A stretch of DNA of 64,000 nucleotides from Albugo candida (lineage: Eukaryota > Oomycota > Peronosporomycetes > Albuginales > Albuginaceae): positions 62,001 to 126,000 of the forward strand of contig CAJNAR010000154.1 in NCBI GenBank assembly GCA_905220665.1. Direction: 5' to 3'. This document shows positions 19,561 to 32,579 of this stretch, piece by piece. The translations under genes were made by a program, and so were the position numbers. The notes beneath the pieces are model-generated. The model had not been told where the DNA came from. It saw only the letters and a program-made list of their open reading frames with translations, and did not search any database. Every line of letters begins with the position of its first letter. The first letter of the stretch is position 1.

Positions 19561-22381
19561 CTTTTCTGTCAAATATGCACACCACTCATCATTTTACTCT
19601 ACTTCTTGAATCTTGATTAAGGACGAGACTTTGCATGACCTCGTCTTCATAGGAGTACCTACTCACCTCGTCAATAGAAATCGCATATCTTCTAAGAGGA
19701 TATTCACAGGCTCCGAGATAGTTTTGGCTTCGTCATATCCTTATCATTGGACCAAAAAGTCTCATCAATGCGTATCGGGAATCATTGTGCATTCCAGAAA
19801 ATGCTGGACTAAATGTCCGCCATTGGCATACGCGGCATTTTTTACAGATTCTGGGGAAACCGGACAAATCTACCCTGAAAAACTTCAAGCGCGTGGTCTG
19901 CCGCGTGATGATGTCAAAAGGTGCGAAAAGTTCTTCTATGTCGATAGTCCGGCAATTGATCGTGGCTGTCACCGACTAAGGACGTTTTCTAGGGGGGAAT
20001 AAACGGTTAGTCGCACCGAGTGCCATTTAGCAATAAGAAGAAATCTCCGACTCAAAAAGCACGGCACGCATTTTTGGATCTTCGATGAGTGAAGAAATTA
20101 CTTGACTGAGTAGTGGCAAATCTAGAAGTCTGTTTAGCATGAATGCTCGTTATCTTTCTTTTCCTATAAATTTGCTCGCTTGAAGTCGTAGAAAACCACC
20201 GCACCGGATCAGCTCTAACAGAAGGTGCATGAAAATGCCGAAGCAGATATTTGAAATCCATGACACCTAAAACCTCCATGATACCTTTCGACACACACTC
20301 GATGTTGCGTGTCGTATCGGCGACGTTCTCCTTCGATCTTTTACTCATCCGTATCGAATAATAGGATTGAACAAACGTCAAATGATTGGTTGTGTTCTTT
20401 CGTATGCCGTTTCTGCTTATCATTAATGTCATATTCCGTACACGACAAAACACTTGTCAAAACCCAGACGGAGGGTAGACAAAGCCGATAAAATCCTGTG
20501 GAGGGAAAGCAGTAAAGTAGTAAATAGGGCAATACAACAAGTCGACTCAAGGGCAGGTATTTGGTGCTCGACCGTCAAAAAAGGGCTAAATCTGTGGTCG
20601 TTCCTTGATATTTTTTTGTTTTCGCTCAATAGCGACCTCATAACGTTCAAAAATTGTCTGCTAAATGTCTCTACCAATCTTTTTGCCTACGGGAAAAATG
20701 CAGTAGCGAACTAGTCCTGCGCACGAAGACGAAGCATCTTGCGTGGCTTGTTCAACATTTCGATCTTGAATATGAGACACAATCTACCCACACTATCAAC
20801 ACACCATGACACGGATTCAATCCGTCAAATCGTTGACAGATGTCGTCAAGTTTGTAACAATTCTGGCCCCGCTCATTCCATCCTTCAACAAAAGGACTTA
20901 GCTCACGCCATCCAAGATTCATGGCGCAGATAGATAATCGAAAAATAAAATCCCATTTTATTCTGTCGCACGGTGAATTTCTCCTTACGGGCGCGGACAC
21001 GTCTCATCCTGTACCACCAGGCTTGTAAAACCTGTTGAAAAACTTGTGCACGTTGTCTTTCATGCTTCTACATACCACATATTTCTTCATAATAGCATCG
21101 TCGCAGCTCCACGATGACCTGCTTAATTCGCATGATCAGGGATACCCAGCCCGTGCTAATGGTCTGTAGCATGATCTGGTACCGTGTAAGGCCCCGTGCA
21201 TCCCTCAGATCAAACTAGTTAAATCTTGGATTTAGTTTATAGCTGATTGGACTTCAAGAGCCTTGGCTTCTATCGCATCGTTCCCCTCCACTTAAGGCCA
21301 TTCCTCCTCTTGAATATGAATCCGTTTCTTCTAGAGCCAACACATTACTGACAATAGATAAAGCACAGACCTTACCTGATACGTGCTCCATGTTATATCG
21401 AGGTCGACGTGATAACAAATTACCCCATACACTTTCACTTCTATCGACGTTCTCCTCAGTATAGCACGCAGTTTGAAACACCATCGACCATTGTTATCAA
21501 ATTCTCGCTCGGTATCGAGTTATCACATTATGAACGCTCCTCGGTAGACCCCACTGGTCACTAAAGACATGGAATTCCTTGTTTTGTATCAAAAAGTATT
21601 CTATTTCTTGCATGTATACGCTGTATCAACCACCTCGTTTTTAATCGACGCTCATTTCAACATAGTTTTTTTGAACGACCTACCTATAAAAGCTACTTAA
21701 ACGTTAGGTTGAGCCCCTCTGGGTTTTTATAATCCCTCTGCCACTACTCGTGTATCGGTAGCCCCGAATAATCTATGGATACGTTTGCATTCAGACATGC
21801 GTATCATGTTTTTTGTATGTGCCATTGGCACCATTGCACAAAACTCATTTGATGTTATGGAAGCATGCATCATGCTTAGAACCTCAGTCATGGTTCCATT
21901 GCAACACATTCACGAGATTTTATTCAGCATCTTGCAGACTTCGTTGCCCTCTCCATAATGCGCTGAAGGTTTTTACGACGGTCGTGTAATACGGACTGAT
22001 TTTCGCGTTCAATTCACACATACAAGTGCTGTAAGGCTGCCACATTTCTGGGGAACCAAGTTCACAGAGTCATTGTACCCGAGTCGCGCAATGACTCTCA
22101 TACCATTTTTGTTGTCTTCTTCCATCCATACGTTGGAATATGAAGAAATGTAGTTTCACTCAAAAATTCCTGGCATCATTTCATGACCACTTCAGCACAT
22201 GCGGCATTTCCATGTCGGTATCGGTATATCCTAAAACGAAATCCAACCAGACCTGCAAGCCTTTTTACAGCACTTGCAGCATGCTTTTTTTGGTCACTTG
22301 TTGTGCGTGGTCCACTGCACCATTCGATGTTATGATTACAATACTCGCCCTGAATAGTCAATTAGGCGTCACCACAGTAGC
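19561..22381 (-). pseudogene. Possible decayed minus-strand coding sequence, unidentified
   Basis: Several minus-strand stretches read like old protein: 20052-20453 (with GIMEVLGVMDFKYLLRHFHAP and QIYRKRKITSIHAKQTS), a segment near 19550-19600 (EWCAYLTEKKITS), and 19733-19972 with a CKKCRVC cluster. They are short, in different frames and cannot be joined. I do not recognise a family. Random ORFs in AT-rich DNA are an alternative, so confidence is low. Confidence 0.25.
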
Positions 22382-24150
22382 TTAGGCTCTACTGTTTTGC
22401 TGTAAGGTTCTTTTCAGTTTAATTGAAAACAATCCAAGGAATACTAACGTCATGATACCTCCAAAACCACTTCCGGTTGTGGCATTAGATACACCTTCGG
22501 AAACATTAATACAATTATCGCCCTTCGATCCACCTCTATCCGACACGATCCAAGTTCCTACTTTACGAAAATACGCGGGAAACTTCTCCATCGAAATTAT
22601 TAATCCCGATATCAAATCTTGCTCCATCACTTCCACTGGAATTTTATCCATTTACCTTTCATGTAGTGGTGTTAATGGATTGACTTAGCGTTAGCGATAA
22701 ACTTGATCGCTCATTTCATACGGTGGCTTGTGAAGGTACGATTTTCACGGAAGGGCTGCAGCATATTCAACAACAAAATATCCCCAAATTTTTTTAAACA
22801 GGTTCCGTGGACAGTGGTCTGACGTCTCTTTCCCCCGTCCTTCCTAAACTTCGTTCGCTTCTACATTCAACAATTATATGTCTTGCTTGGTTTCTATGCA
22901 TCATCAACAGTAACATCTAGGTCTCTAGACAGCCACATCGGAGCTTTGCAATGCCTTACTCATGGGAGTCTGCACTTCTGTAGCGCCATCGAAGCACGCA
23001 TTCCAAATCGACTCCACTAAATACCGCATCGTCTCCATTCTGTCGATTCAGGAGTAGCGGGATTCATTCACCGTGAAATCCGGATTTCGTCATACAAGCG
23101 GTCCACCTTTTGGTAGTAAAGATCACGCTGTTTACAAGCACCCTTTGTTTTGCCCATATGGACGCCTTCCCTAAGGTAACTAAGTATCATCATCAGTACC
23201 TACAAATATTTTGATTAGTAGATGTTTCGCAGCCAAAAGCACTTATACGAGGCCCATCGATGCGTAAGACAAATCGATCCTACATTCAGCAACTTGCTTT
23301 ACTGTCGTTATGAGCTCGCACCTGATTTTTTTACTCTGAAGTCCACTCACGAACTCCTTTGTTTCAACAATCTTCCAGCTGCTTCTGCTGCACGTGACGA
23401 GCAGTTAGAGACTTGTCATCTTCACTTCTCTTCTAAGTACTTCACATTGTATCAATCTGGGAGACTTCATATCGTTCACCCAACCAATGTGTGGCACGCT
23501 TGATGGCATTGTGCTGTCCCTATTCCATAAAGCTCTTCAACAAGTCCTGGCATCATTTTGCAGATATTCAAGGATTTTTCTTCTTTGCCTTGTTGATGTC
23601 AATACCCAGCTTTTGCATGATTATTTTCACAATTTTCTGCAGATAATGGTGAATCAAAACGCGATAGATTGAGTCTCTCAGTGAATGAAAGTACGAGTTT
23701 GCATCGATAAGAGAAACCCTTAGCTTTATTTGCCCATTTTTACTTCAATCTTTGTCGAATCCACGCTATAGTGCCGTCTTGCCCCGCCAACTAGTTTATC
23801 CAGTCTTGTTTCGTTACTTCCATTGGATCTATTCAATCTCGAATTCTAAAAAAATTTCGTTTTTTCACAGTTCCACGCAAGATGCGTGTTGTAATGAACA
23901 CAATTTATTCTGGAATGTCTCGTAAAGAAGCAACGGGTTGTAAGAATTCTGGTATTTCTTCACAAATTAAATGTGGCCTTTTCGGGAAAGTTGTGACGCT
24001 TTAGCTATTCGACTCTTCCCTGACACATCCATCATCTCGCGTTATCCCGGTATATGTTAACTTGCTCTTCCATTAAGTCTTCGATTATGTGCCCCGCTGG
24101 ATCCAGTTTTCGAAATAATTCTACATCTGCAATAGGAAGTTAGATTATAT
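22382..24150 (-). pseudogene. Decayed minus-strand gene with C-terminal membrane segment
   Basis: The last open segment (22651-22382, 89 aa) ends with a hydrophobic helix, SGFGGIMTLVFLGLFSIKLK, then a short basic tail and stop, like a type I membrane anchor. Upstream on the same strand are protein-like pieces in shifting frames: IDRMETMRYLVESIWNACF near 23050-22990, GLVEELYGIGTAQCHQACHTL near 23560-23490, and FRKLDPAGHIIEDLMEEQ near 24110-24060. Together they suggest a degenerate secreted or membrane protein of at least 500 residues. I do not recognise it. The small internal ORFs are not separate genes. Confidence 0.4.
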
Positions 24151-25230
24151 TGATGCTAGATCCGTTTACATATCCTTTTTGATGCTTATGTCTTCACGTT
24201 ATCATTCGCTTTCACCTTTAGATATAGTGAATGATCGTAAACTTCTAACAAATCGCACTAACGTATTGAACTCAAGTTATTTCTGATAGTCTATATGCTC
24301 CTATTCGAAGAACCCCTTCACGGCTTCTTGGGGCTCGCTCTGACCTGATGTCCAAAGAACGCAAAGTGCGTACGTGTACTGAGAGCTTTTAACCGACTAG
24401 TCGCGCCTAGTAAGTTATCTGGATTGCTGTAAATATGCATAGAACACATCAGCAAGTCAAACAATGCAAGCTATATTTTTATAAGGCAAAATACGCGGAA
24501 AATGTTTGAGTCGGTGATTTTTCGTCATGCTTTCCTTCACTGTTTGATCGCCTCGCTTTTGTATGTGTGACGATGACTTATCGTACGAAATATCCAGTCG
24601 AATGCATTGCTGTCATAATTTTTGGGCTAAGATTACCCGTTTGCAATTCTAATAATTGGAGTGAGATACTCTTTCGGTCCAAAGGTTGAGGGACCACTCC
24701 AAAATGAAATTGTCTGTGTTAGTAGATTAGAGATTATGTTATTATGTTAAGTATCCAAAATGAATATCATGGATGGTCACTCGAGTAGCTACGGGTTATA
24801 TGTGCATGCGCTTAAGGAATTTGTAAAAAGAGTACATAGAAAAGACAGTTTAAACAGAAATTATTCAAAAAGAGACTACTTGAACGTGACCACCATTAGT
24901 GCATATAAGTAGACAGGAGAGGTCACTGCACATGTCGAAAACGCCAAAACGTTTCTGGTAATATTGATTAACTGATAAAATATGCTCTGAACAACGCACG
25001 TGCATTGATAACGGATGCTGTGCCCATAGATTGTACAAATGACTATATTTAAAAAATATCTGTGTACTTCTTTACTGATAGATCAGCAAACTTCAGAAGG
25101 ACAATGAGCTACAGATGATCGAGGCAAGGAGATCTGTCAAATTAGATGATACAATAGAGGGATGACATCAACCAATATCATTTCCTGTACGTACAGTACA
25201 GTACATAATGATACAATGGATGTGGCTAAT
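24151..25230. other. No recognisable feature
   Basis: AT-rich DNA with no supported ORF. A short self-overlapping motif (GTACGTACAGTACAGTAC) lies at 25187-25204, just outside the MULE. I see nothing else. Confidence 0.5.
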
Positions 25231-27299
25231 GCCACAGACAAAACACCTCTGATTGGTTGATTTGTGTAAAAGAATATGATAGGGCGATAGGGTGGCTATA
25301 TATTACTGTTTCAACCAACGATATAATATAAAATTGCTTATTTGATTTTTTCTTGCACTTATTGTATTCCAAGGGGTGCCCCTTTTCACCACAAGCTCCG
25401 CATAAATGTTTCTTTAACCCAGATAATTTGGTTGCATCGATCCATTTTGTTGGCGCGGCCTCCCTTTTGGGCACGCATTACTGGCTCCTGCAAAGTTTTC
25501 GGAATTTTTTGCGAAAGTGTATGAAGTTAGTGAAGTGTCGTAGCCTGCTGATGGTCTGTTAGGGCCCAGAAGCTGGCGACCACTTGATCAGTAACGTCGG
25601 AAGATTTTTGCTTGGTTGCAACAGAAGAGTACTTGGTTAATGGTGCTTTACCAAGTGCCAATATGGAAGGATGTCGCTCATTTGCAATTTTTGATTTCGA
25701 CGCAGGTATGGACGCAGTTAGTGCTCACAGGAAAGAACAAACGGTCCGAATACTCCAAACCATTCGTCTCCGTCGTTTTTTGGTGGCTGACGAGAACCTT
25801 TCAGCTGTTCGTAAATTTTATTCAGTGCAAAATGAGTAATTTTCAAATTGATATCCTAAAAAATCATGCCTGAGGCGTTGGCTGTGCATAGTTGCATATT
25901 CTCATTTTTGTTGACACTGTCGGGACACATCGTGCTCTACATGTTCATTCTAGTTGGTATGTAGTGCTTGAGCATGTGCCGAGCACTTTCACCGCGCGAG
26001 GTTGCAGTATGACCGAAATGCGTTATACGGTCAGTCCAAGCAGCGACAAACATTTTTTTGTAGGGAATTCATGTTTCCACAATGTATTTGATGATTGCAC
26101 TGTCTGCACGCAATTCGAAAACGTTTCCATAGTTCATCGAAGGAGCCTTCTGTTTCTGCATACATGCTTGCCCTCCGTTCCATCATGAAGGCAATCCATT
26201 CTTCATCAGCATTTTTCAATATGTTTTTTTCAATATGCCATATTCATTATAGAAACTAGGAAGTAGGGAGTAGGTGTTCGATTAGATCGATCAAAAGAAG
26301 TTTATTGCTGAAGAGAATGAGGATTGATTCTAATTCGGCATGAATAGAAATGCGACGGAAAATGTTTTATGCATTGACGAGTGATGCAACATTTGAAGCT
26401 CTAAAACATTTGTCTTGTATGTGACTTCCACCAAAAAAAATGTCATTGTGACTTAGAATGATCTCCGTAGATCTTGGATGCAAATTACAGGTGGGAAATT
26501 TTGCCGGCATCATTGCTCACTATTGTTTTAACATCAATTTGCAACCTGCGAAATCTCCGTACGGCCATTTAAAGTTTCAAAAATCGCGTCTTGGCGGATG
26601 TTGTTCAGTGTTTGTAAGGCATAAATAGTCCACGATCACATGTTTGAATGGTTTTCTTTGGGACCCAGCATCGTACAATTCAACTATTGTCTTTTCCATT
26701 TCTGTTTCGAGTCTGAGGTGGACAGGATGGGCGCTTATAAAGGTAGAAGGCATATGATTATGATTCTCCTCAACCCCGTAGAAGGTCATAGTTCATCCTG
26801 TATGGCTTTCATGCGGAATGGACAATTGGCAACTACTGTCGAGGTCTTCCGTGCTCTTGTCTCTTTCGTTAGACCAAGCCGATTGCGGCAAGACCCTCCT
26901 CGCTCACATTTGTAATGAGCCGTATAGTGCCGCTCCGATGCTTGTGGGATGAATTTGTCATTATTCCGTAGCCTTGGGTGGAAGCGAATTCATTCAATGC
27001 TTTTTTCATCGCTTTACGAGAGCTATATTCGACACCAACAAGTCCGTTTGGTGGCTGCGGCAATTTGTTCTAAACATTAATATCAATCTCTTTCGTTCAT
27101 TTTGAATTCATATTTTGCATGAAAGCTTTCATTATAGCACAACTCGTTGAATGTTGCTGCGTGCTAGGTAGGGAAGCGAGAAAAAGCTGAAATGTGGAGA
27201 CGTATAAGGTATTTTATATCTTACGTTGGAGCAGTACCGTATCGACAAATCAGATCATTATTACACAAATTAGCCAATCAGAGGTGTTTTATCTGTGGC
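25231..27299 (-). mobile_element. Mutator-like element (MULE) with 39-bp terminal inverted repeats
   Basis: The ends are inverted repeats, GCCACAGACAAAACACCTCT... at 25231-25269 and its reverse complement at 27261-27299, matching at 36 of 39 positions. Weaker similarity continues inward. The minus strand between carries a decayed MULE transposase. I found no 9-bp target duplication outside the repeats (GTGGCTAAT versus ACCCATATA), so either it has decayed or one flank was rearranged. At 2069 bp it is short for an autonomous MULE. Confidence 0.85.
25340..27063 (-). pseudogene. MULE transposase, frameshifted
   Basis: The N-terminal part (27063-26869) reads VGVEYSSRKAMKKALNEFA and GYGIMTNSSHKHRSGTIRL, a FAR1/MULE-type DNA-binding region. 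A central piece (26789-26577) follows, then DEEWIAFMMERRASMY near 26210-26160. A clean MULE signature, FVAAWTDRITHFGHTATSRG with a following HMLKHYIPT, lies at about 26050-25940. The C-terminus has a zinc-knuckle-like CGACGEKGHPLEYNKC near 25410-25365. Frames change several times, so it is inactive. MULE transposases move DNA between long inverted repeats and make 9-bp duplications. Confidence 0.78.
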
Positions 27300-29039
27300 A
27301 CCCATATACAATTACTGGTCACCGTAAGCATCTATATCGAGTATATTTGATTATAGTCATATTCTACCACAAAGCAGTCAAGAAAGATTAGTCTTACTAA
27401 TACGTATCGACATGTAACCTTATTGATAAAATTCAATATTATCTCGATAAAAAGCGTAAGGATTCGCATTTTGAAGTGTCTGCGAGAACAGCAAGAGTAT
27501 TACAGCAACAATTTACTTGTGATAATACTTCAGTATATTTTCATAGCGAATCCTACCTGACAAGCAGTAGACGATATAAAGGGAATCAATCAGTCTTGAG
27601 TAATGGGACTTTGATCGTTTCGTATGTACTGCATGCCGTGAGTAGTGCTCAGTGTGCTTAACCGAAAGTATCCGAAAAAGCATACCTACGATTGAATAAT
27701 CATCAACGGCACAGTAAAGGATGTGAGAAATCCGACTTGTGGATTATGTGCCTCAAATTCAATATTTGGTCAGTAAATGAGGTCGTCACGCGCTCAATAA
27801 GCCAGACTTCCGGAACTTGAACAGCCAAAATTCTGATCGAGAATCTTGCCTAATTTTGTGATGCGTTCTGCTAAGAATTGTAGGCACAGTCATTACGAGA
27901 TTTACGACGACTTTGCGGTTTGAATAGACCTGTGCATAAGGTTGACTAGGATCAACATAATTGATACGTGAAGCTGTTAATTACTACCAGCATTTATTCA
28001 CTAAATCAGGATCGTGATGCATGTTGCGTTTGGCTTTGGCTTCATCGACAACAAGAGTGTTTAAAGATGCGATACAAATTATTGTAAAACTAGGTGAATT
28101 TTGTATCAAAGCATATGTCTTGAAGGATGCCACTGCATGTTACATCTGTCGGATGACGATTAAAACGACAGATGCGCTATTTAGATCTAGCACGCGTTTT
28201 GCTCTCCAAGCTATTAAACGCACAACATTGACATATGAATTGCGATATCAGAACGTAAGGTCGTTCGTATGATAACCTATCCGCTGATCTGTCACACTAT
28301 TTGATAGAAGTGTTTCGAGTTTCTTTTTATGGCGACCGTTAGGAAAATTCGGTCTAACATGACACGGAGGGATTGTGTTTTTATCGTATCGTCTATAAGT
28401 GGTAGGCCATTATGAAACGATGGCACATTGTGTTAAACAGCGCAAATTTATCATACTTTCGTAGTCATAACCAATGAGAAGATCCCTTAATGTGTAGAAG
28501 AGAGCAACAAGAATATGTGGAGCGCGTGTTTGTTAATGTACACAGCTCGTACGAATTTGACTGCAGCCTTTTCACATCCAGGAGGACAGAACTATGCAGT
28601 CATCGGGTAACTCGTAGTTGAAAAGTACACAAAAAATCTATGCCATTCTTGCTTTATAGATTTGGTTGGTGTCCGACGGATCATTCTTGTTAAAACACGC
28701 GCGATTTTCAGATTTTTCAAATTGAAGGACCTCTCAGTTTGAGGGAATCTTTGATTACCAAATGCATTAAAGCGCATTCGTGTTTACTAGACACGAGACT
28801 ATCGAGCATTCCATCACCGTGGATAAACCCATTTCGAACGTCAGCACTCGAATATAGCATATCTGTTATTACGAAGAAGATGGCTTGCTCTCTACAAAAT
28901 TGAAGTGTTAAACAAACTGAAGACAACAACATCTTCCAACCTGATTTGTATCGTGAAATTCATTTCCTTTTTCTTAGGAGATTATGTTCGCTCATGTGGC
29001 AAACGATAAACCATACCTTTATCCTAAAAAAAAGTTCTT
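27300..29039. other. Mostly unassigned DNA between the MULE and the CCG pseudogene
   Basis: There is no clear gene. A plus-strand ORF at 28021-28272 contains ACYICRMTIK, a CxxC pair in a hydrophobic-basic setting. It could be an old CCG-like module, but the match is too short to claim. The rest has stops in all frames. Confidence 0.35.
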
Positions 29040-30550
29040 TTTGGAGATATCTTGCATGACTTATACTTGGACTGGAAAGGTTCAGGACCAGGTGACAAAG
29101 CAATGCACTCGAGTGAAAAATTATTGAAGGCGATGCACTTTTGCTTCACAATGACCACGAACAGTAGTCGTTGTGAGCGATGTTTGGCTCTTCACAGTAC
29201 CTCTTTTGAAGTGAGACAATACCATGTCAGTACTGACAAATCCAAAATGATCAATTTACTCGCATTCACAAGCCACCTCAGACACATCAATGTGCTAATA
29301 ACGTGCAACCAAAAATTTGATTGTCAGATAAGTAGCCTATCTACGACTGAGTGTCAATATCTAGATCGCATCTTTCCTGCGCATAGATAGACACTACAAA
29401 GGGTTGGTACGGAGCTCACTGCGAGATTCAAGGATTATTAAAATGGAGAAAAAATGCAAACGATAAAGAAAATTATCATTTCAAGAATAAAAGATATCCA
29501 CCTGAAACGCATTGCAGAAGAGCTTAAAGATAACATTGCTGATAAACCCAGTGAAGCTGCACTAGCAAACCTCCTCCCGGCTGAGACGATTTATCATGAT
29601 ATAAACCTCTTACACCAACCTGATCATTTGACATGTATACTGGTTATGCAATCCAAAGATATCGACAAAGATGTCTTCATTGCCTATATCTTTTTGTAAA
29701 GACTTTGATCATCACCAAGGTATCTATCACACATGTGCTATTGTTTGGTACTATTGCTGGAGAAACATATCATAAGAAATGCAATCAGCCAAAACTTTGT
29801 TCGAGTATTCTCCCGCAGAAATATAGTGATTGCACAAAGCACCGCCTTGAGAATAAAATCATCCCGATTGTATATCCTGGACTTTCCTATTTTGAGAATG
29901 CTGAAATGGATGAATCGGTTTGTTTATTTGTGTCCCACAAATCGGAACAATAGCGTCTCTGTGAACACTGTGTGAGCAAATTCTTTGATCCCATTGTTTC
30001 AAGACTTGAAATGAAACCATCTTCTCCGAGTTGATTGTGGAAAGAGGAAACGCGAAAAATATCTTGGGTAGACATATACGTCGCTGCGCGTGGTACCTGT
30101 CAACGAAGAATTCACCATGTGCAATTTTGAGAATATTGCCTGCAACTATATGTTCCGAGCACGAGAGGTATTTGGAATGTGTCGATGAACCTGAAAAACA
30201 AACAAGACAACTCATCAAACAGTTTACCTATGCGTTAAGTGGAAGGTCAAAGGGATGGAATGTCACAAGAGATAGTGGTTGTTCTCGTTCAATTCCAATC
30301 GGCAGATCCAGAAAGCTGTCTCAGATGCGTGGTTATCCACATGGAACTCTTTTACGTGTTTGGACTTGGAGACGACATATTTGGATACATGTGGATGACT
30401 CAAAATCAAGACGATATTCTGGGTGGGTGCCTAGAACCGAACTTATGTGCAAAGCTATAATTTTCCGAAGAATACAAACATCTTGTCATACAAGAGGATA
30501 TGTACCCACTGAGTACGAAGAATATCGAAACCATCTTTGGGAAAAATAGG
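29040..30550 (+). pseudogene. CCG-effector pseudogene (modules 2-5), frameshifted
   Basis: Segments in all three plus frames match the intact CCG gene at 47147 in order: CERCLALHSTSFEVRQY (module 2, 29180-29230), HLTCILVMQSKDIDKDVF (module 3, about 29625-29680), IIPIVYPGLSYF with CEHCVSKFFDPI (module 4, about 29860-30000), ICSEHERYLECVDEPE (about 30140-30195), and ESCLRCVVIHMELFYVF with GYMWMTQ (module 5, about 30305-30400). A tail NIETIFGKNR is near 30515-30545. The N-terminal signal peptide and module 1 are missing or unrecognisable. At least four frame changes make it dead. Its CxxC pairs are among the best-kept positions. Confidence 0.85.
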
Positions 30551-31989
30551 CCGACTTTGCAATAAGCTCCACTAACAAGAATAACGGTCCAGTTTATTTA
30601 TGTGATGATGAGCGCAAGAGTACGATTTCCTACTATTTACTCGATTCACTCACTCATAGACTTATAGGTAACTATCAAAACAACTTTTTTTTTTTTGGTC
30701 ACCAGCATCCATCGATCTGTACCACTTGTTCAATTTTAGTGGCATAGCGCTAAAATTGCATTAGCTTAGTTTGAAGAACTTCACAGCATCGGATGGAACT
30801 TCGGCATACGACAGCAAAATCAACGTTCTTCAGAATTTTCTTGGTTTCTTTTTTATGATTTCAGGGTCAACTTAGAAATTCTGTTATGAGTTACTTCGAT
30901 ATCAAGTCAGCCTATTTTTTCTCGGGTATCTGTTTGGTTGAAAATTTGCAGCGAGCTATGTATGAGCATCTGGTTTCGCTCGGCCTACGTCCCAAACCTT
31001 ATAATCAAAAAATATTATAGATTTCAAGAAGCCAGGATTTATATTATATCCATTTCTTTCAAGCCTCTACTCTAACGGCTGCTATATATATATTATCTAC
31101 ACAAACTTGAGAATGCTAATAAAGTGCGTAAAGCGTCTGCTAAGATTCTCAAAGTGCATGCACGAACTATAATTGTGTGCTACAACTTCCATGTGTGTTT
31201 GCATTGATACGGGCATTTTGGTAAATCGAAGCAAACCTTTTTTTTTCGTCATGTACGATAAGCTTTGTCATATATGTCGCCCCCAAGGCTTCCTTCATTC
31301 TGGATTTCTGCAAAGACAGTTTCATCTTGTTCAAATCGAAACATGTTTATTGCAGGCATAACGATTGTACAGTATATTTATAGATTATTATCAGAGAAAG
31401 ACGTTATAACTGTATCATCGCTTCCTAGCTGAAGCGTAATAACATCTCTATATTGGAAAAAGCAAAATGCAGTAGCCGAGTACCGATCTGGCAAAGAAAA
31501 AGTCGATGGGGCTGACAATATTTGGGGAAGAGCCAAACATCGTGATGCCAAACTTTGCTCATTTACTTCGGTCAGTCTGAGCATTATGAACATGGACGAT
31601 TCGTAACACCAGATAGCCAATGATACGGGGATAGAAGTGCACTAGTGAATGATGAGTAAAGAATATTAAGAGGATAGAACCTGCTGAAAATATGAAGCAC
31701 TGTCAAAATGCTACTGCCGGCGCGCTTGTCGTTTGTTTATTGCCTGAATACAATCGGGCGTTCTTAGTCACAACAGCACAGCCTAGATCAAAGCTACTCG
31801 TCCTTCCAAATCTATCAAGCACTTGGCTTAGGTACCGAAATACATCATTTGGTTTTGTTCGGCATGCAACTTATTGAGATAGAGCAAAAAGTAGACAGTT
31901 GAGTCTAAACGCAGCGGACCGACTCAAATCCACCAAGACGAGAATCGAATCACGATCTTCAAGACATGGATACAACTGTATACTGCATA
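30551..31989. other. Unassigned, with one protein-like stretch
   Basis: Plus-strand frame 31383-31607 is open except for one stop and reads like protein (LYWKKQNAVAEYRSGKEKVD, then NIWGRAKHRDAKLCSF). It could be the end of a decayed gene, but I do not recognise it. A T-tract (30688-30699) and AT-rich DNA fill the rest. Confidence 0.35.
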
Positions 31990-32460
31990 TGCATGACGCA
32001 CGGTGCACGACACTTATAATTATCAGCTAGAAGGGTCTATATTACTAGAAGTAGACTAACTGACTTCTCTAGTTGCCTAGGCTATCTTAAATAACAAATG
32101 TACACATAAAAAAACGTTTCGCAAAAATACCTTTCAGAGATGATTATATGACTTCTCGTTGATAATCCGTTACTGCAGTAGCCTCAGCCACGCCACTACG
32201 TACCGTGAGTTGTAAATTTGCGTGCGCCAAAGTAAGCTGAACAGCGCCATCCAACTAGGACTAGGATCCGATGTGCACTTCTATTTGTAGTAGTCTGTGC
32301 CGTACCCGTAGCAATCATCTTCGGCTTCTGAAAAATCCATCAAAAGATCCTTGCGTTGAGAATTGATTCAACACCTTGGCCAGCCGAATGCGTTCGCCTT
32401 ATTCGTAACACTGTCTTCTATCGAACCAAACGTGCGCACTAATTGGATCTGCAGCTTTAT
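31990..32460 (-). repeat. 5'-truncated LINE fragment (3' end only)
   Basis: The reverse complement of this stretch matches the 3' part of the LINE at about 61.3-62.08 kb. Shared parts include the conserved reading LVRTFGxIEDSVTN...DFSEAED.CYGYGTD and the downstream untranslated part with TACTGCAGTAGCCTCAGCCA (32173-32192 on the plus strand). It lacks the SINE present in the other copy, with an uninterrupted TCTAGTTGCCTAGG at 32068-32081. Truncation at the 5' end is typical of LINE copies. It abuts gypsy-2. Confidence 0.8.
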
Positions 32461-32579
32461 TCAGATAAGAGCTAAGAAACTACAGGTACTAGATCGACTG
32501 GAAGTGAGCATTTCGTGAGAAGCTGTCCTGTGTGTCATCCTGAAGAAGCGAAAAGAATACTGGAACAACGCAAATCTTA

